A stretch of 64,000 nucleotides of DNA from Streptomyces sp. RFCAC02 (GTDB lineage Bacteria > Actinomycetota > Actinomycetes > Streptomycetales > Streptomycetaceae), in assembly GCF_004193175.1 (NCBI RefSeq), contig NZ_SAUH01000001.1, positions 434,001 to 498,000 of the forward strand. The letters are read 5' to 3'. The translations under genes and the position numbers were made by a program. The notes under the pieces were generated by a model. That model was given only the letters and a program-made list of their open reading frames with translations, was not told where the DNA came from and did not search any database. Below, in pieces: positions 54,076-64,000 of this stretch; position 1 is the first letter of the stretch; every line of letters begins with the position of its first letter.

Positions 54076-55302
54076 ATGTCGCAGCCATCAGCCGCACCCG
54101 ACCGGGAGCGCGTACGCCGCGCCCGCCGGGCGGTCGGCACCGTCTTCGCCCTGCACGGGGCGGTGGCGGGCAGCTTCGCCACGCGCATCCCCTGGATCCA
54201 GGAGCAGCTCGACCTGAGCGCCGCCCAGCTCGGCCTCGCCCTCGCGTTCCCCGCCTTCGGCGCCGCGCTCGCCATGCCGCTGGCGAGCCGGATGATGCAC
54301 CGCTTCGGCGCGCGGGCCGCCCTGCGCTGGCTGCTCGCGATGTGGACGGCCGCCGTGGCGCTGCCCGCCCTCGCGCCCTCCCTGCCGGTGCTGTGCGCCG
54401 CGCTGATGGTGTACGGCGCCGCCTCCGGCGTGTCCGACGTCGCGATGAACGCCCAGGGCGTCGAGGTGGAACGGCACCACGGCCGCTCGATCATGTCCGG
54501 GCTGCACGGCCTGTGGAGCGTCGGCACGCTGCTCAGCTCGGCGCTCGGCGTCGCCGTCGTGCACATCGGCGTGGACGCCCGGGTGCACCTGCCCCTGGTC
54601 GCCCTCGCCCTGACGCTCGTGGGACCGGTGGTGTGCCGGCACCTGATCGACGTGCGGGCCGAACCGGAGGAGGAGCCGCCGCCCCGGTTCGCGCTCCCGC
54701 CGCGCTCCGCGCTGCTGATCGGCGTCGTGGGCATGAGCGCGGTGCTGGCGGAGGGCGCCAGCATGGACTGGTCGGGCGTCTATCTGCGGGACATGGCGGG
54801 CGCGTCCGAGACGATAGCGGCGGCCAGCTTCACGGCGTTCGCCTGCATGATGGGCGCGGCGCGGCTCACCGGCGACATGGTGGTGCGGCGCATCGGCCCG
54901 GTGCGCACGGCGCGGACCGGCTCGGTCGTGGCGCTCACGGGCGGTCTGCTCGTGGTGACCGCGAGGACGCCGGTCCAGGGCATCGCGGGGTTCGCGCTGC
55001 TCGGCATCGGGATCGCCACCGTGGTGCCCCTGGCCTTCGCGGCCGCCGGGCGCAGCGGTTCGAACCCGGGTCAGGCCATAGCCGGCGTCGCCACCGTGAC
55101 CTACACGATGAACCTGCTCGCCCCCACGGTGATCGGCCTGATCGGTGACATGGCGACGCTGCGGGTGTCGTTCGTGGTGGTCACGGCGGGGACGGCCGTG
55201 TTCGGCCTGGCCGCCGGCGTGCTCGGTCCGCGCCGGGAGCGGACGGGGCCGGTCGCCGCGTCCCCCGTGCCGGTGGCCGGAGTGGGCGACTCGGCGGTCT
55301 GA
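54076..55302 (+). CDS. MFS transporter (YbjJ-like, 12 TM)
   Basis: 408 aa with about 12 hydrophobic segments. RRARRAVGTVFALHGAVAGS and TRIPWIQEQLDLSAAQLGL open the protein, and RMMHRFGARAALR is the MFS loop motif. It is typical of the sugar-MFS branch that accompanies ROK regulators in actinobacteria; FATRIPWI is conserved in that branch. Substrate may be a sugar or related compound. ATG at 54076 has a poor Shine-Dalgarno (GACGGA). Convergent with the phospholipase gene, 10 bp apart. Confidence 0.88.
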   Translation: MSQPSAAPDRERVRRARRAVGTVFALHGAVAGSFATRIPWIQEQLDLSAAQLGLALAFPAFGAALAMPLASRMMHRFGARAALRWLLAMWTAAVALPALAPSLPVLCAALMVYGAASGVSDVAMNAQGVEVERHHGRSIMSGLHGLWSVGTLLSSALGVAVVHIGVDARVHLPLVALALTLVGPVVCRHLIDVRAEPEEEPPPRFALPPRSALLIGVVGMSAVLAEGASMDWSGVYLRDMAGASETIAAASFTAFACMMGAARLTGDMVVRRIGPVRTARTGSVVALTGGLLVVTARTPVQGIAGFALLGIGIATVVPLAFAAAGRSGSNPGQAIAGVATVTYTMNLLAPTVIGLIGDMATLRVSFVVVTAGTAVFGLAAGVLGPRRERTGPVAASPVPVAGVGDSAV

Positions 55303-55312
55303 GCCGGCGCGG

Positions 55313-55771
55313 TCAGCCGAAGGCGCGGACGGCCTGGTAGTACGTCCACGCCAGGGCGTCGCAGGACGCTCCCGATATGCCGGAGTACCGGTCGCAGACC
55401 CGTCCGAGGTCGGCGTAGAAGGCGCTGTCGAGCCGGGCCTTGTTGGCATCGAAGGCGCCGAGGTCCTTGTAGTTGCGGTACCCGAAGTCGTGGCGCGCGC
55501 AGGACGTCTCGAAGGGGAACCCGAGCGGGTTGTCCGGCGAGGTGGAGCAGTGGTCGGTGCTCCAGTCGAAGCCGTAGGCGCTCCAGGCGGACCGGTCGGC
55601 CCTGGCGGCGGCCCAGGACTGGTAACTGGCGGCGCTCGACTGCGTGAAGCCGGCCAGCACCTGGGCCTTGTCGGCCGGCGCGGCGCCGGCGGGCGCCGAC
55701 GAGACGAGGACCGTGCCGGCCGCGAGCAGGGAGGCGGACAGGGCGGTGGCGAGCCGGTGGCGCGTACGCAT
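55313..55771 (-). CDS. secreted phospholipase A2
   Basis: 152 aa. Signal peptide with cleavage after AGA near residue 30. The mature part of about 122 residues matches the size of Streptomyces violaceoruber PLA2. The active-site His94-Asp95 pair is in SCARHDFGYRNY, Cys75 and Cys91 can form the first disulfide and Cys126/Cys137 the second, and the calcium loop is FDWSTDHCS. It hydrolyses the sn-2 ester of phospholipids outside the cell. Monocistronic, convergent with the MFS gene. Confidence 0.93.
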   Translation of the reverse strand: MRTRHRLATALSASLLAAGTVLVSSAPAGAAPADKAQVLAGFTQSSAASYQSWAAARADRSAWSAYGFDWSTDHCSTSPDNPLGFPFETSCARHDFGYRNYKDLGAFDANKARLDSAFYADLGRVCDRYSGISGASCDALAWTYYQAVRAFG

Positions 55772-55963
55772 GGGGGACCTCCGGTTTCCGGCGGCCCGCG
55801 CGAGGGGCCGCGCATCCGGAGAATGACGCTACGACCGACCGGGGCAATGGCCAACCCTCCGCGCATGCACACGAGTTGACCGCTCGGAGAACACCGTCCC
55901 GCCACCGGCCGCCCGTGCTCGCGGGCGACCGGTGGCGATGGCGCGTCTCGCCGCCGGACCGGC

Positions 55964-56095
55964 TCAGACGAGGATGACCCGGCGCCCGCGCGTGTGACCG
56001 GCCTTGCTGTCGATGTGCGCGGCGGCGGCCTCGGCGAGCGTGTACGACTTCCCGACCGGAATGTGGAGTTTCCCCCGCGAGACGAGGCCGGGCCG
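55964..56095 (-). pseudogene. C-terminal remnant of a zinc-type alcohol dehydrogenase/quinone oxidoreductase
   Basis: Forty-three codons ending at TGA 55964-55966 read RPGLVSRGKLHIPVGKSY, then TLAEAAAAHIDSKAGHTRGR and RVILV. LAEAAAAHxxSxxGHxxGRxVL is the unmistakable C-terminus of NADP-dependent quinone oxidoreductases. The remaining 270 or so residues, start codon and ribosome site are missing. The fragment begins directly after the AhpD-like stop and is in the same frame, so a deletion seems to have fused the two genes end to end. Confidence 0.85.
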
Positions 56096-56539
56096 TCAGG
56101 CGGCGGTCGGGGCGTTCTGCACGGTCACGTTGATGCGGTTCCATGCGTTGATGGCGGCGATCGCCATCACGAGGACGGCCAGCGACTCCTCGTCGTAGTG
56201 GGCGGCCGCGGCCTCCCACACGTCGTCGGGGACGCCCGCGGGATTGTCGGGGATGCGGGTGGCGGCCTCGGCGAGGGCCAGGGCCGCGCGTTCCGCCTCG
56301 GAGTAGAAGGGCGCGTCCCGCCAGGCGGCGAGCGCGTGGAGGCGCTGGTCGGACACGCCGGCCTCGGCCGCCTCACGGGCGTGCATGTCGACACAGAAGG
56401 CGCAGCCGTTGATCTGGCTGACCCGCAGCCGGATCAGGTCGAGCGTCGTGCGCGGGACCGGCCCGGCGCCGATGGAGGACTCCAGGGCGTACATCGCCTT
56501 CAGGCCGTCGGCGGCGGGCTTGCGGATGCTCAGACGCAT
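56096..56539 (-). CDS. carboxymuconolactone decarboxylase / AhpD-like protein
   Basis: 147 aa from ATG 56539 with AGGAGA upstream. The AhpD-type redox motif is Cys46-x2-Cys49-x3-His53 in NGCAFCVDMHAREA, with Glu20 region ALESSIGAG as the proton-relay partner. Such proteins are alkylhydroperoxidase-like peroxidases. ERAALALAEAATRI and FYSEAE fit the subfamily YP_... seen in many actinomycetes. A CTGGA-N9-TCCAG inverted repeat and GATAAT -10 lie about 110 bp upstream. The stop is followed in frame by an alcohol dehydrogenase remnant. Confidence 0.92.
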   Translation of the reverse strand: MRLSIRKPAADGLKAMYALESSIGAGPVPRTTLDLIRLRVSQINGCAFCVDMHAREAAEAGVSDQRLHALAAWRDAPFYSEAERAALALAEAATRIPDNPAGVPDDVWEAAAAHYDEESLAVLVMAIAAINAWNRINVTVQNAPTAA

Positions 56540-56645
56540 GCGGGTCTCCTCATTCGGGTGTTCCTGTAGCTTCGATATCCAGGTTCGGTGCGCGCAAGCA
56601 CGCCGCTCCCCCGGTTGCGTTCCCCGGGGGCGGGCGCGGTCCTGC

Positions 56646-56669
56646 ATTATCTGGATATTAGACGTCCAG
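56646..56669 (-). promoter_or_regulatory. promoter/operator of the AhpD-like gene
   Basis: On the minus strand GATAAT (56646-56651) fits a -10. It is next to an inverted repeat CTGGA-N9-TCCAG (56651-56655 and 56665-56669). A further ATATCCAGG half site is at 56575-56583, nearer the gene. The arrangement suggests a repressor site; no adjacent regulator is present. Confidence 0.45.
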
Positions 56670-56725
56670 GTGTTGAGTGGCAAGGCGAACCCGTCGTCCC
56701 GCCCCGGCAGTTGGCCGCGGGGGCG

Positions 56726-57412
56726 TCAGACGGGCAGTGCCCGCACCCAGGTCCGGTCGGAGGTGAGGTACGCGTCCACGGCGAGCCCGGCCTCGGCCAG
56801 CGTCGCCGCGAACTCCTCGTCCGTGTACCGGCGGGAGAGGAACGTCTGGGTCCACACCGCGTCCGGGAGGACGTACTCCACCCGTATCGAGGAGACCCCG
56901 GGGCCGGCCGGCTCGGCGGCGGCGACCCGCACCAGCATGTCCCCCGACCTGCTCTCCCTCGGCACGCGGTCGTGCCAGTCCGCGCCCTCGCGCTGGATCA
57001 GCACGCAGCCGTCGTCCGCGACATGGCGGCGGCAGGTACGCAGCAGCCCCCGCCGCACCGCCGGGTCGCCCGCGTGCACGAGGAACGACCCGAGCAGCAC
57101 GGCGTCGAACCGCTCGCCGAGGTCGAGCGCCTCGATGGCCGAGCGCACCGTCCGCGCGCCCGTCACATGCGCCAGCATCTCCGCCGACTCGTCCACCGCC
57201 GTGACGGTGAAGCCGCGTTCGGCCAGCGGCCGGGTGATCCGGCCGACGCCGCAACCCAGTTCGAGGAGGCGGGCGCCGGCCGGGACGGCGCCGGCGACGA
57301 CATCGGGCTCGTCGCCCGGCGCGAGGCGCAGGTAGAGGTCGACGGCGCAGCCGTCCGGTGTGATGGCGCCTGGGCCGGTGCCGCCGTACCCGGGCCGGTG
57401 GGTGGTGGTCAT
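56726..57412 (-). CDS. SAM-dependent methyltransferase
   Basis: 228 aa from ATG 57412; a GTG four codons upstream is possible and neither has a good Shine-Dalgarno. SAM motif I is LLELGCGVGRITRPLAERG, followed by VTAVDESAEML and FDAVLLGSFLVH. It is a class I small-molecule methyltransferase of the methyltransf_25 type. The C-terminal half (VSSIRVEYVLPDAVWTQTF, FLSRRYTDEEF) resembles uncharacterised actinobacterial members. Substrate unknown. No close partner gene. Confidence 0.87.
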   Translation of the reverse strand: MTTTHRPGYGGTGPGAITPDGCAVDLYLRLAPGDEPDVVAGAVPAGARLLELGCGVGRITRPLAERGFTVTAVDESAEMLAHVTGARTVRSAIEALDLGERFDAVLLGSFLVHAGDPAVRRGLLRTCRRHVADDGCVLIQREGADWHDRVPRESRSGDMLVRVAAAEPAGPGVSSIRVEYVLPDAVWTQTFLSRRYTDEEFAATLAEAGLAVDAYLTSDRTWVRALPV

Positions 57413-57453
57413 GCGCGCCAGCACACCACACCGGCCCGCCGTCCGGACAGGCC

Positions 57454-57975
57454 CTATGAGCAGATCGGGGCGTCGGTCGCGGTGTAGGACACGTAGACGA
57501 TCTGCCCCTGAACGCCGTCGCCGTAGTACCGGCCCTGGCTGTCCCGGTACATGCCGGACAGGTTGCGCTCCGCCCCGTCGTACTTGATCTCGTTGCCGTC
57601 CCAGAAGAGGAAGTCGTCGGCCGTGCCGAAGGTCTTGGGACCGACGATGCCGTCGCCGTCCAGGCCGTGGTCCTCCTGCCAGGCCACGGTCGCCGCGTGG
57701 GTCACCGGCCCGAACATGCAGTCACGGTCCGAGCTCTCGAGATAGCCGTCGGCCCAGAGGATGCCCTGCCACATCCCCACCACGTTGTTGTACGAGTTCT
57801 GCGAGGTCGACAGCGGTCCCTCGTCCCCGAAGTCGTCCGTGATGACACCGGCGCCGACGACATACCCCTGGGCGACGCTCGCCTGCGCCGTGCTCGGCAT
57901 GATCAGCCCGGCGACGGCCGCCGCCATGGCGACCCCGCCGACGAAACCGAGCCGTACCGTGTTCCTCTTCGGCAT
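57454..57975 (-). CDS. secreted peptidoglycan-binding domain protein
   Basis: 173 aa. Signal peptide (KRNTVRLGFVGGVAMAAAVA then cleavage after AQA near residue 32). A peptidoglycan_binding_1 domain lies at about 60-120: VGMWQGILWADGYLESSDRD and FGPVTHAATVAWQEDHGLDG, ending DGIVGPKTFG. The last 50 residues hold no known catalytic motif and end with a Cys that can pair with the Cys of DRDCMFG. It probably binds cell wall non-enzymatically. Monocistronic. Confidence 0.87.
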   Translation of the reverse strand: MPKRNTVRLGFVGGVAMAAAVAGLIMPSTAQASVAQGYVVGAGVITDDFGDEGPLSTSQNSYNNVVGMWQGILWADGYLESSDRDCMFGPVTHAATVAWQEDHGLDGDGIVGPKTFGTADDFLFWDGNEIKYDGAERNLSGMYRDSQGRYYGDGVQGQIVYVSYTATDAPICS

Positions 57976-58098
57976 GCAGAAGCCCCCCTCGTCCCGTTTC
58001 CTGACTCAACTATCGGAGCCCCACCCGGAGTTGGTCAAGACCGCGTAAAGCAAGGGAGCCCCGTCCCGGCGGCGGGCCACCGCCGGGACGGGTACCGG

Positions 58099-59537
<1,439 letters not shown>

Positions 59538-59796
59538 GTCGCTCTCTCACCTGCTGCGTAGGTCGATCCGGCGGGTGGGGAGCTGCGGCTCCTACGCCAT
59601 TGTCACCGATGACCGCACAAGGGGCCGAAGCGGGGACACACGCGCGGAACGGTCAGCCCGGCGGCGCGCCGTCCCCCCGAACGGGTGGGTCTGGGCGCCG
59701 GCCGGCCCGGGTAGGCATCCGCGGCCGGTGCCAGCGCCCCTCCACCGGCGCACGGCGGCGACCGGGGGCACGACGCACGGAAGGCGGCCCCGCGGG

Positions 59797-60750
59797 ATGA
59801 GCGAGCAGCACAGGAGCACGGTCACCGGCCGTGTGAGCTTCGGCATCAAGACCACCCCCGCCCACATCCCCTACGAGGACCTGCTGCGCATCTGGGAGGA
59901 GGCCGACGGCGTCCCGCTCATCGAGCACGCCTGGCTGTGGGACCACCTGCTGCCGGTCTTCGGCCCGGCCGACGGCCCGGTCCTCGAGGGCTGGACCCTG
60001 CTGTCGGCGCTCGCCGCGCGGACCGGGCGCATCGGGCTCGGTCTCCTCGTCTCGGGGAACCGCGTGCGCCCGCCCGCGCTGCTCGCCAAGATGGCGGCCA
60101 CCGTCGAGGTGATCTCCGGGGGCCGGCTCACCGTCGGCGTCGGTGTCGGCGCGACCGCCCGCGCCGGCGGTGCCGGCGGCGGCGTACCGGCGCGCAACCC
60201 CGCGGTCGACGAGTACGCGGCGTACGGCATCGGTCTCGTCCCGCCCGCGGAGGGCGTCGAGCGGCTGGCGGAGTCCTGCGAGATCATGCGACGCCTGTGG
60301 ACCGAGGAGCGCGTGGACTTCCACGGCCGCCACTACCGCCTGCGCGGCGGCCACCTCGAACCCCGGCCGCGCCGCCACCTGCCGCTGCTCGTCGGCGGCG
60401 CGGGGACGCGGACCCTGCGGGTCGCCGCCGAGCACGCCGACATCTGGAACGCGCCCGGCCCCCCGCACAACGACGTGGCGTTCCTCGCCGAGCGCTCCCG
60501 CCTCCTCGACCGGCACTGCGAGGCCGCGGGCCGCGCGCCGGAGGCCGTCGTCCGTTCCGTGCAGACCCACGCGTCGGCGGCCGACCCGGGCCGTACGCGC
60601 GCCGTGGTGCGGGATCTGATCGCGGCCGGCTTCACGCACATCGTGCTGAGCCTGACGCCGCCGTTCGCCCCCTCCCCCGCCCGCTGGGCGGCCGAGGAGA
60701 TCATCGAACCGGTGCTGGCCGGGCTGTCCGCGCCCGCCGGGGCGCCCTGA
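59797..60750 (+). CDS. LLM-class flavin-dependent oxidoreductase
   Basis: 317 aa from ATG 59797 with GGAAGG upstream. The luciferase-like TIM barrel shows EHAWLWDHLLPVFG, LGLLVSGNRVRPPALLAKMA, ATVEVISGGRLTVGVGVGA and LLVGGAGTRTLRVAAEHADI, typical of F420- or FMN-dependent members. The N-terminal ISFGIKTTP-like GRVSFGIKTTPAHIPYED fits F420-linked enzymes, which are common in actinobacteria. Substrate unknown. Divergent from guaB1 across 259 bp; convergent with the SorC-type regulator. Confidence 0.88.
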   Translation: MSEQHRSTVTGRVSFGIKTTPAHIPYEDLLRIWEEADGVPLIEHAWLWDHLLPVFGPADGPVLEGWTLLSALAARTGRIGLGLLVSGNRVRPPALLAKMAATVEVISGGRLTVGVGVGATARAGGAGGGVPARNPAVDEYAAYGIGLVPPAEGVERLAESCEIMRRLWTEERVDFHGRHYRLRGGHLEPRPRRHLPLLVGGAGTRTLRVAAEHADIWNAPGPPHNDVAFLAERSRLLDRHCEAAGRAPEAVVRSVQTHASAADPGRTRAVVRDLIAAGFTHIVLSLTPPFAPSPARWAAEEIIEPVLAGLSAPAGAP

Positions 60751-60768
60751 CCGGTTCCGCGACGCGCG

Positions 60769-61788
60769 TCAGGCGTCGGGGTCGGCACGCTCCAGGGCGG
60801 GGCGGCGGCCGGCCGGCTGGGACAGCAGCCGGTCCGCGGCCGCCACGTCCGTCACCAGGCTGGTGACGAGGCCGGACCTGAGCACCGCGCCGATCGCGTC
60901 GGCCTTGCGCCGGCCGCCGGCGATCGCGACGACCTCCGGTATGCGCCGCAGCCGCTCGGCCTCCACGGTGATGCAGCGCTCCCCCAGGTCACGGCCGATC
61001 CGGCGGCCGTCGGCGGCGAAGAGGTGCGCCGACATCTCGGCGGCGATGCCGAGCGAGGCGTACTGCTCGCGCTCGGCCCGGCCGAGCATGTCGTGCACGG
61101 TGGAGATGCCCGGCTGCCAGGAGCCGATCGACACCGCCGCGATCGTCACCTTGTCGAAGTACTCGAACGCGGCGGCGATCCCGGCCTGCCGGCGCAGCGC
61201 CGCCGCCGTGGCCGAGTCGGGCAGCAGCATCGGCGCGTAGATCGGGTGCGCCTCGCCGCCGGAGACGGCCGCCGCGCGGCGGACCGCCTCGACGGAGCCG
61301 CGCTCGGCGGTGCCCGCGTCGTAGACGCCGGTGAGCTGCACCACCGTGCACGGCGGCAGGGACCGCAGCGCCTGCGCCATGTGGATGGTGGACCGGCCCC
61401 AGGCCAGGCCGAGGACGTCGCCCTCGCTGACGAGTTCGCCGAGGAGTTCGGCGGCCACCTCGCCCAGGTGCTCCGGGTCGGGGGTGTCGTCGACCGCCTC
61501 GGCCGGGGACTCGGCGACCACCACGTGCCGCAGGCCGTAGCGGGCGCGCAGGGCGTCGGACCGGTCGGCGTCCAGCTCGGCCGGGACCCGGATCTCGATG
61601 CGCACCAGGTCGTGCTCCACGGCCGACTCCAGGACCCGCGCCACCTTGAACCGGCTGACCCCGAACTCGTCGGCGATCTGGATCTTGGACTTGCCCTCCA
61701 GATAGAAGCGGCGCGCCATGGCCGCCGCCTGCATCAGTTCGGCGGGCCCCATCCGTGGGGCTGACCTCCCGGTCGGCACCGCACTCAC
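60769..61788 (-). CDS. SorC/DeoR-type sugar-binding transcriptional regulator
   Basis: 339 aa from GTG 61788; an ATG 12 codons later (61752) has GGGAGG upstream and is a real alternative. The helix-turn-helix MARRFYLEGKSKIQIADEFG and VSRFKVARVLE is at about 25-60. The effector domain has GDVLGLAWGRSTIHMAQAL and VVAIAGGRRKADAI, typical of the SorC/CggR family that senses sugar phosphates. It lies 126 bp downstream of rpe on the same strand and a CGTGA-N6-TCACG repeat sits 20 bp before its GTG, suggesting autoregulation. A pentose-phosphate ligand is plausible. Confidence 0.9.
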   Translation of the reverse strand: MSAVPTGRSAPRMGPAELMQAAAMARRFYLEGKSKIQIADEFGVSRFKVARVLESAVEHDLVRIEIRVPAELDADRSDALRARYGLRHVVVAESPAEAVDDTPDPEHLGEVAAELLGELVSEGDVLGLAWGRSTIHMAQALRSLPPCTVVQLTGVYDAGTAERGSVEAVRRAAAVSGGEAHPIYAPMLLPDSATAAALRRQAGIAAAFEYFDKVTIAAVSIGSWQPGISTVHDMLGRAEREQYASLGIAAEMSAHLFAADGRRIGRDLGERCITVEAERLRRIPEVVAIAGGRRKADAIGAVLRSGLVTSLVTDVAAADRLLSQPAGRRPALERADPDA

Positions 61789-61807
61789 CTCACTGTCCTC
61801 GGCATCT

Positions 61808-61823
61808 CGTGATCCCGCTCACG
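61808..61823. promoter_or_regulatory. inverted repeat upstream of the SorC-type regulator
   Basis: CGTGA (61808-61812) and TCACG (61819-61823) with a 6-base centre lie 20-35 bp upstream of the regulator GTG, in the rpe-regulator gap. Candidate autoregulatory site. Confidence 0.45.
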
Positions 61824-61914
61824 CGTCGCGTTCCTCATCCTCGCAGATCCACGGGGATGCCGGTCCGCACCCGGCGCGGCGGGGGCGGGACGCTGCCGGA
61901 TGGTCGCCCGCCGT

Positions 61915-62589
61915 TCACCCGGCGGCCGCGCGGGCGGCCGCCTCCTCGGCCTGCCGGCGCAGCGCGCCGACGGCGGCGGCCGGGTCGTCCGTCCCGTAGA
62001 CGGCGGACCCGGCGACGAACACGTCCGCGCCGGCCTCGGCGCAGCGCTCGATCGTGGCCGCGGAGACGCCGCCGTCGACCTGGAGCCACAGGTCGAGGCC
62101 GTGCCGGTCGATGAGCTGCCGGGTGCGCCGGATCTTGGGCAGCATGATGTCGAGGAACGCCTGGCCGCCGAAGCCCGGCTCGACCGTCATGATCAGGATC
62201 ATGTCCAGCTCGGGCAGGAGGTCCTCGTACGGCTCGATCGGGGTGGCCGGCTTGAGGGCGAGGGAGGCGCGGGCGCCCTTGGCCCGGATCTCGCGGGCCA
62301 GCCGCACCGGCGCCGCCGCCGCCTCGGCGTGGAAGGTGACGGACCCGGCGCCCGCCTCCACGTACGCCGGCGCCCAGCGGTCGGGCTGCTCGATCATCAG
62401 GTGGCAGTCCAGCGGGGTCCCGGTGGCCTTGGCCAGGGACTCGACGACGGGCACGCCGAGCGTCAGGTTGGGAACGAAGTGGTTGTCCATGACGTCGATG
62501 TGCAGCCAGTCGGCGCCCCGGACGGCCTCCGCCTCCTCGGCGAGCCGGGCGAAGTCGGCTGACAGCATGCTGGGGTTGATCTGTGCCAT
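61915..62589 (-). CDS. rpe: ribulose-phosphate 3-epimerase
   Basis: 224 aa. Starts [19 protein letters not shown], with the metal and catalytic residues in [41 protein letters not shown] and [12 protein letters not shown]. The two His and two Asp ligands are all present. It interconverts ribulose 5-phosphate and xylulose 5-phosphate in the pentose phosphate pathway. Located 44 bp after rsmB, as in most streptomycetes. Confidence 0.97.
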   Translation of the reverse strand: MAQINPSMLSADFARLAEEAEAVRGADWLHIDVMDNHFVPNLTLGVPVVESLAKATGTPLDCHLMIEQPDRWAPAYVEAGAGSVTFHAEAAAAPVRLAREIRAKGARASLALKPATPIEPYEDLLPELDMILIMTVEPGFGGQAFLDIMLPKIRRTRQLIDRHGLDLWLQVDGGVSAATIERCAEAGADVFVAGSAVYGTDDPAAAVGALRRQAEEAAARAAAG

Positions 62590-62633
62590 TGGCCAAGTAT
62601 CACAGTCGGCCCCCGGCTTGCGCCCACCGGTGA

Positions 62634-64000
62634 TCACGCGGTGCGGCGCAGCAGCGTCAGGTACATCGCGTCGGTGCCGTGCCGGTGGGGCCACAGCTGG
62701 ATGTCGGGACCGTCGCCGAGGTCGGGGACGCCGGGCAGGAGCGGGCGGGCGTCGAGGCGTTCCGCCGAGATGCCGGACAGGTGCCGCAGGACGTCGGAGA
62801 CGACCACGCGCGTCTCCGCGAGGTGCGGGGAGCAGGTGGCGTAGCCGACGACGCCGCCGGGCCGCACGGCTTCGAGCGCGCCGCGCAGCAGTCTGCGCTG
62901 CACGGCGGTGAGGCCGTCGATGTCCTCCGGGCGGCGGCGCCACCGCGACTCGGGGCGGCGGCGCAGGGCGCCGAGGCCGGTGCAGGGGACGTCCACGAGC
63001 ACGCGGTCGAAGGCGCCGGGCCGCCACGCGGGGCGGGTGCTGTCGGCGGTGACGACCTGGTACGGGCCGGGGTTGCCGGACAGGGCGCGGGCGACGAGGC
63101 GGGCGCGGTGCGGCTGCCGCTCGGCGGCGAGGAGGGTCGCGCCGCGCTCGGCCGCGAGGGCGGCGAGGAGGGCCGCCTTGCCGCCGGGGCCCGCGCAGCC
63201 GTCGAGCCAGCGGTCGTCGCGGCCGGTGACGGGAGCGTTCGCGAGCGCGAGGGCGACGAGCTGGCTGCCCTCGTCCTGCACGCCGGCGCGGCCGTCCCGC
63301 ACGGCGTCGACGGCGCCCGGCTCTCCGCCGTCGGCGAGCCGGACGGCGTAGGGCGACCAGCGGCCCGGCTCGGCGCTCGGCTCCTTCAGCAGCTCGTCGG
63401 CGGTGCTGCGGCCCGGCCGGGCGGCGAGGGTGACGTGGGGGCGCTCGTTGTCGGCGGCGAGGAGGGCCTCGATCTCGTCGCGTCCGCCGCCGACGGCGTC
63501 CCACAGGGCGGAGACGATCCACCGGGGGTGGGCGTGGGTGAGCGCGAGGTGGTCCTCGGGGTCCTCGTCGTAGGGCGGCGCGACGCGCTCCAGCCAGCCG
63601 TCGAGGTCGTGCGCGGACAGGCGGCGCAGCACGGCGTTGACGAACTTGGCGCGGCCGTCGCCCAGGACGCAGCGGGCCAGTTCGACGGTGGCGCTGACGG
63701 CGGCGTGGCCGGGGATGCGGGTGCCGAGGAGCTGGTGCGCGCCGAGCGCGAGGACGTCGAGGACCGGCGGGTCGACGTCGCGCAGGGGCCGGTCGACGCA
63801 GGCGGCGATGACGGCGTCGTAGGTGCCCTGGCGGCGGAGCGTTCCGTAGACCAGCTCGGTGGCGAGGGCGGCGTCGCGGCTGTCGAACCCGCCCGCCTCC
63901 TTGGCGCGGGCCAGCAGCGGCGGGAGGACCAGGTTGGCGTAGGCGCCGCGCTCGTCGACGGCCCGCAGGGCCTCGAAGGCGAGGATCCGCGCGGGGTCGC
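62634..64000 (-). CDS. rsmB: 16S rRNA (cytosine-967-C5)-methyltransferase RsmB (partial, N-terminus off the right edge)
   Basis: 455 codons are in the window; the start is beyond 64000. The visible N-terminal part is a NusB-like RNA-binding domain ([52 protein letters not shown]). The catalytic domain has SAM motif [17 protein letters not shown], the first Cys in [16 protein letters not shown] and the nucleophile-pair Cys in [11 protein letters not shown]. It methylates C967 of 16S rRNA. Probably the upstream gene of rpe. Confidence 0.95.
   Translation of the reverse strand, partial: DPARILAFEALRAVDERGAYANLVLPPLLARAKEAGGFDSRDAALATELVYGTLRRQGTYDAVIAACVDRPLRDVDPPVLDVLALGAHQLLGTRIPGHAAVSATVELARCVLGDGRAKFVNAVLRRLSAHDLDGWLERVAPPYDEDPEDHLALTHAHPRWIVSALWDAVGGGRDEIEALLAADNERPHVTLAARPGRSTADELLKEPSAEPGRWSPYAVRLADGGEPGAVDAVRDGRAGVQDEGSQLVALALANAPVTGRDDRWLDGCAGPGGKAALLAALAAERGATLLAAERQPHRARLVARALSGNPGPYQVVTADSTRPAWRPGAFDRVLVDVPCTGLGALRRRPESRWRRRPEDIDGLTAVQRRLLRGALEAVRPGGVVGYATCSPHLAETRVVVSDVLRHLSGISAERLDARPLLPGVPDLGDGPDIQLWPHRHGTDAMYLTLLRRTA

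Overview
The window is chromosomal DNA from a high-GC actinomycete, almost certainly Streptomyces or a close relative. The evidence is very high GC by eye, frequent GTG starts, rbpA, an EshA-like encapsulin pair, an AfsA-type signal synthase, the riboflavin cluster with ribM and an FMN riboswitch next to hisE/hisG, and many conserved actinobacterial hypotheticals. No rRNA, tRNA, CRISPR array, insertion sequence or prophage was seen. Genes are tightly packed, and almost all read intact.

Layout. 1-8.5 kb: a leftward operon led by an AfsA/ScbA-type gamma-butyrolactone synthase, then a HAD phosphatase, FAD monooxygenase, MMPL transporter, NAD-dependent epimerase, secreted alpha/beta hydrolase and a second, truncated MMPL gene. 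8.7-10.8 kb: dhaKLM. 10.8-15.2 kb: NUDIX, MFS exporter with divergent TetR, alpha/beta hydrolase with divergent winged-helix regulator. 15.2-17.3 kb: MurI-like racemase and two-domain TerD protein. 17.5-24 kb: a disordered Pro/Gln-rich protein, two tandem family-2B encapsulin shell genes and a beta-helix/AAA+ fusion. 24-35 kb: a polytopic membrane serine hydrolase, DeoR and TetR regulators, a degenerate GHKL ATPase, methyltransferase, PolA-like polymerase, DUF2000, Lrp, and a MocR/YczE pair. 35-41.3 kb: rbpA with a SigR-type promoter, fxsA, lnt, amidohydrolase, Lrp and a Cys-motif protein. 41.3-47.4 kb: acyl-CoA dehydrogenase, cupin, C39-type peptidase, P-loop kinase, EccA-like ATPase. 47.3-52.7 kb: PH-domain protein, hisG, hisE, ribH, ribBA, ribM, ribE and the FMN riboswitch. 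52.7-59.5 kb: ROK/MFS pair, secreted phospholipase A2, an alcohol dehydrogenase remnant, AhpD-like protein, methyltransferase, peptidoglycan-binding protein, and a frameshifted guaB1. 59.8-64 kb: LLM oxidoreductase, SorC-type regulator, rpe and partial rsmB.

The two loci most likely to be new biology are the encapsulin island (two divergent shell proteins with a near-identical 265-bp tract suggesting gene conversion, an intercistronic hairpin, a disordered neighbour and a beta-helix AAA+ ATPase, but no usual terpene-cyclase cargo) and the AfsA operon, which appears to couple signal synthesis to MMPL-type export and a secreted hydrolase. Regulatory DNA is unusually readable: several perfect operator palindromes, a textbook GGAAT-N18-GTT promoter at rbpA, an FMN riboswitch, and several start codons placed to suggest leaderless transcripts.
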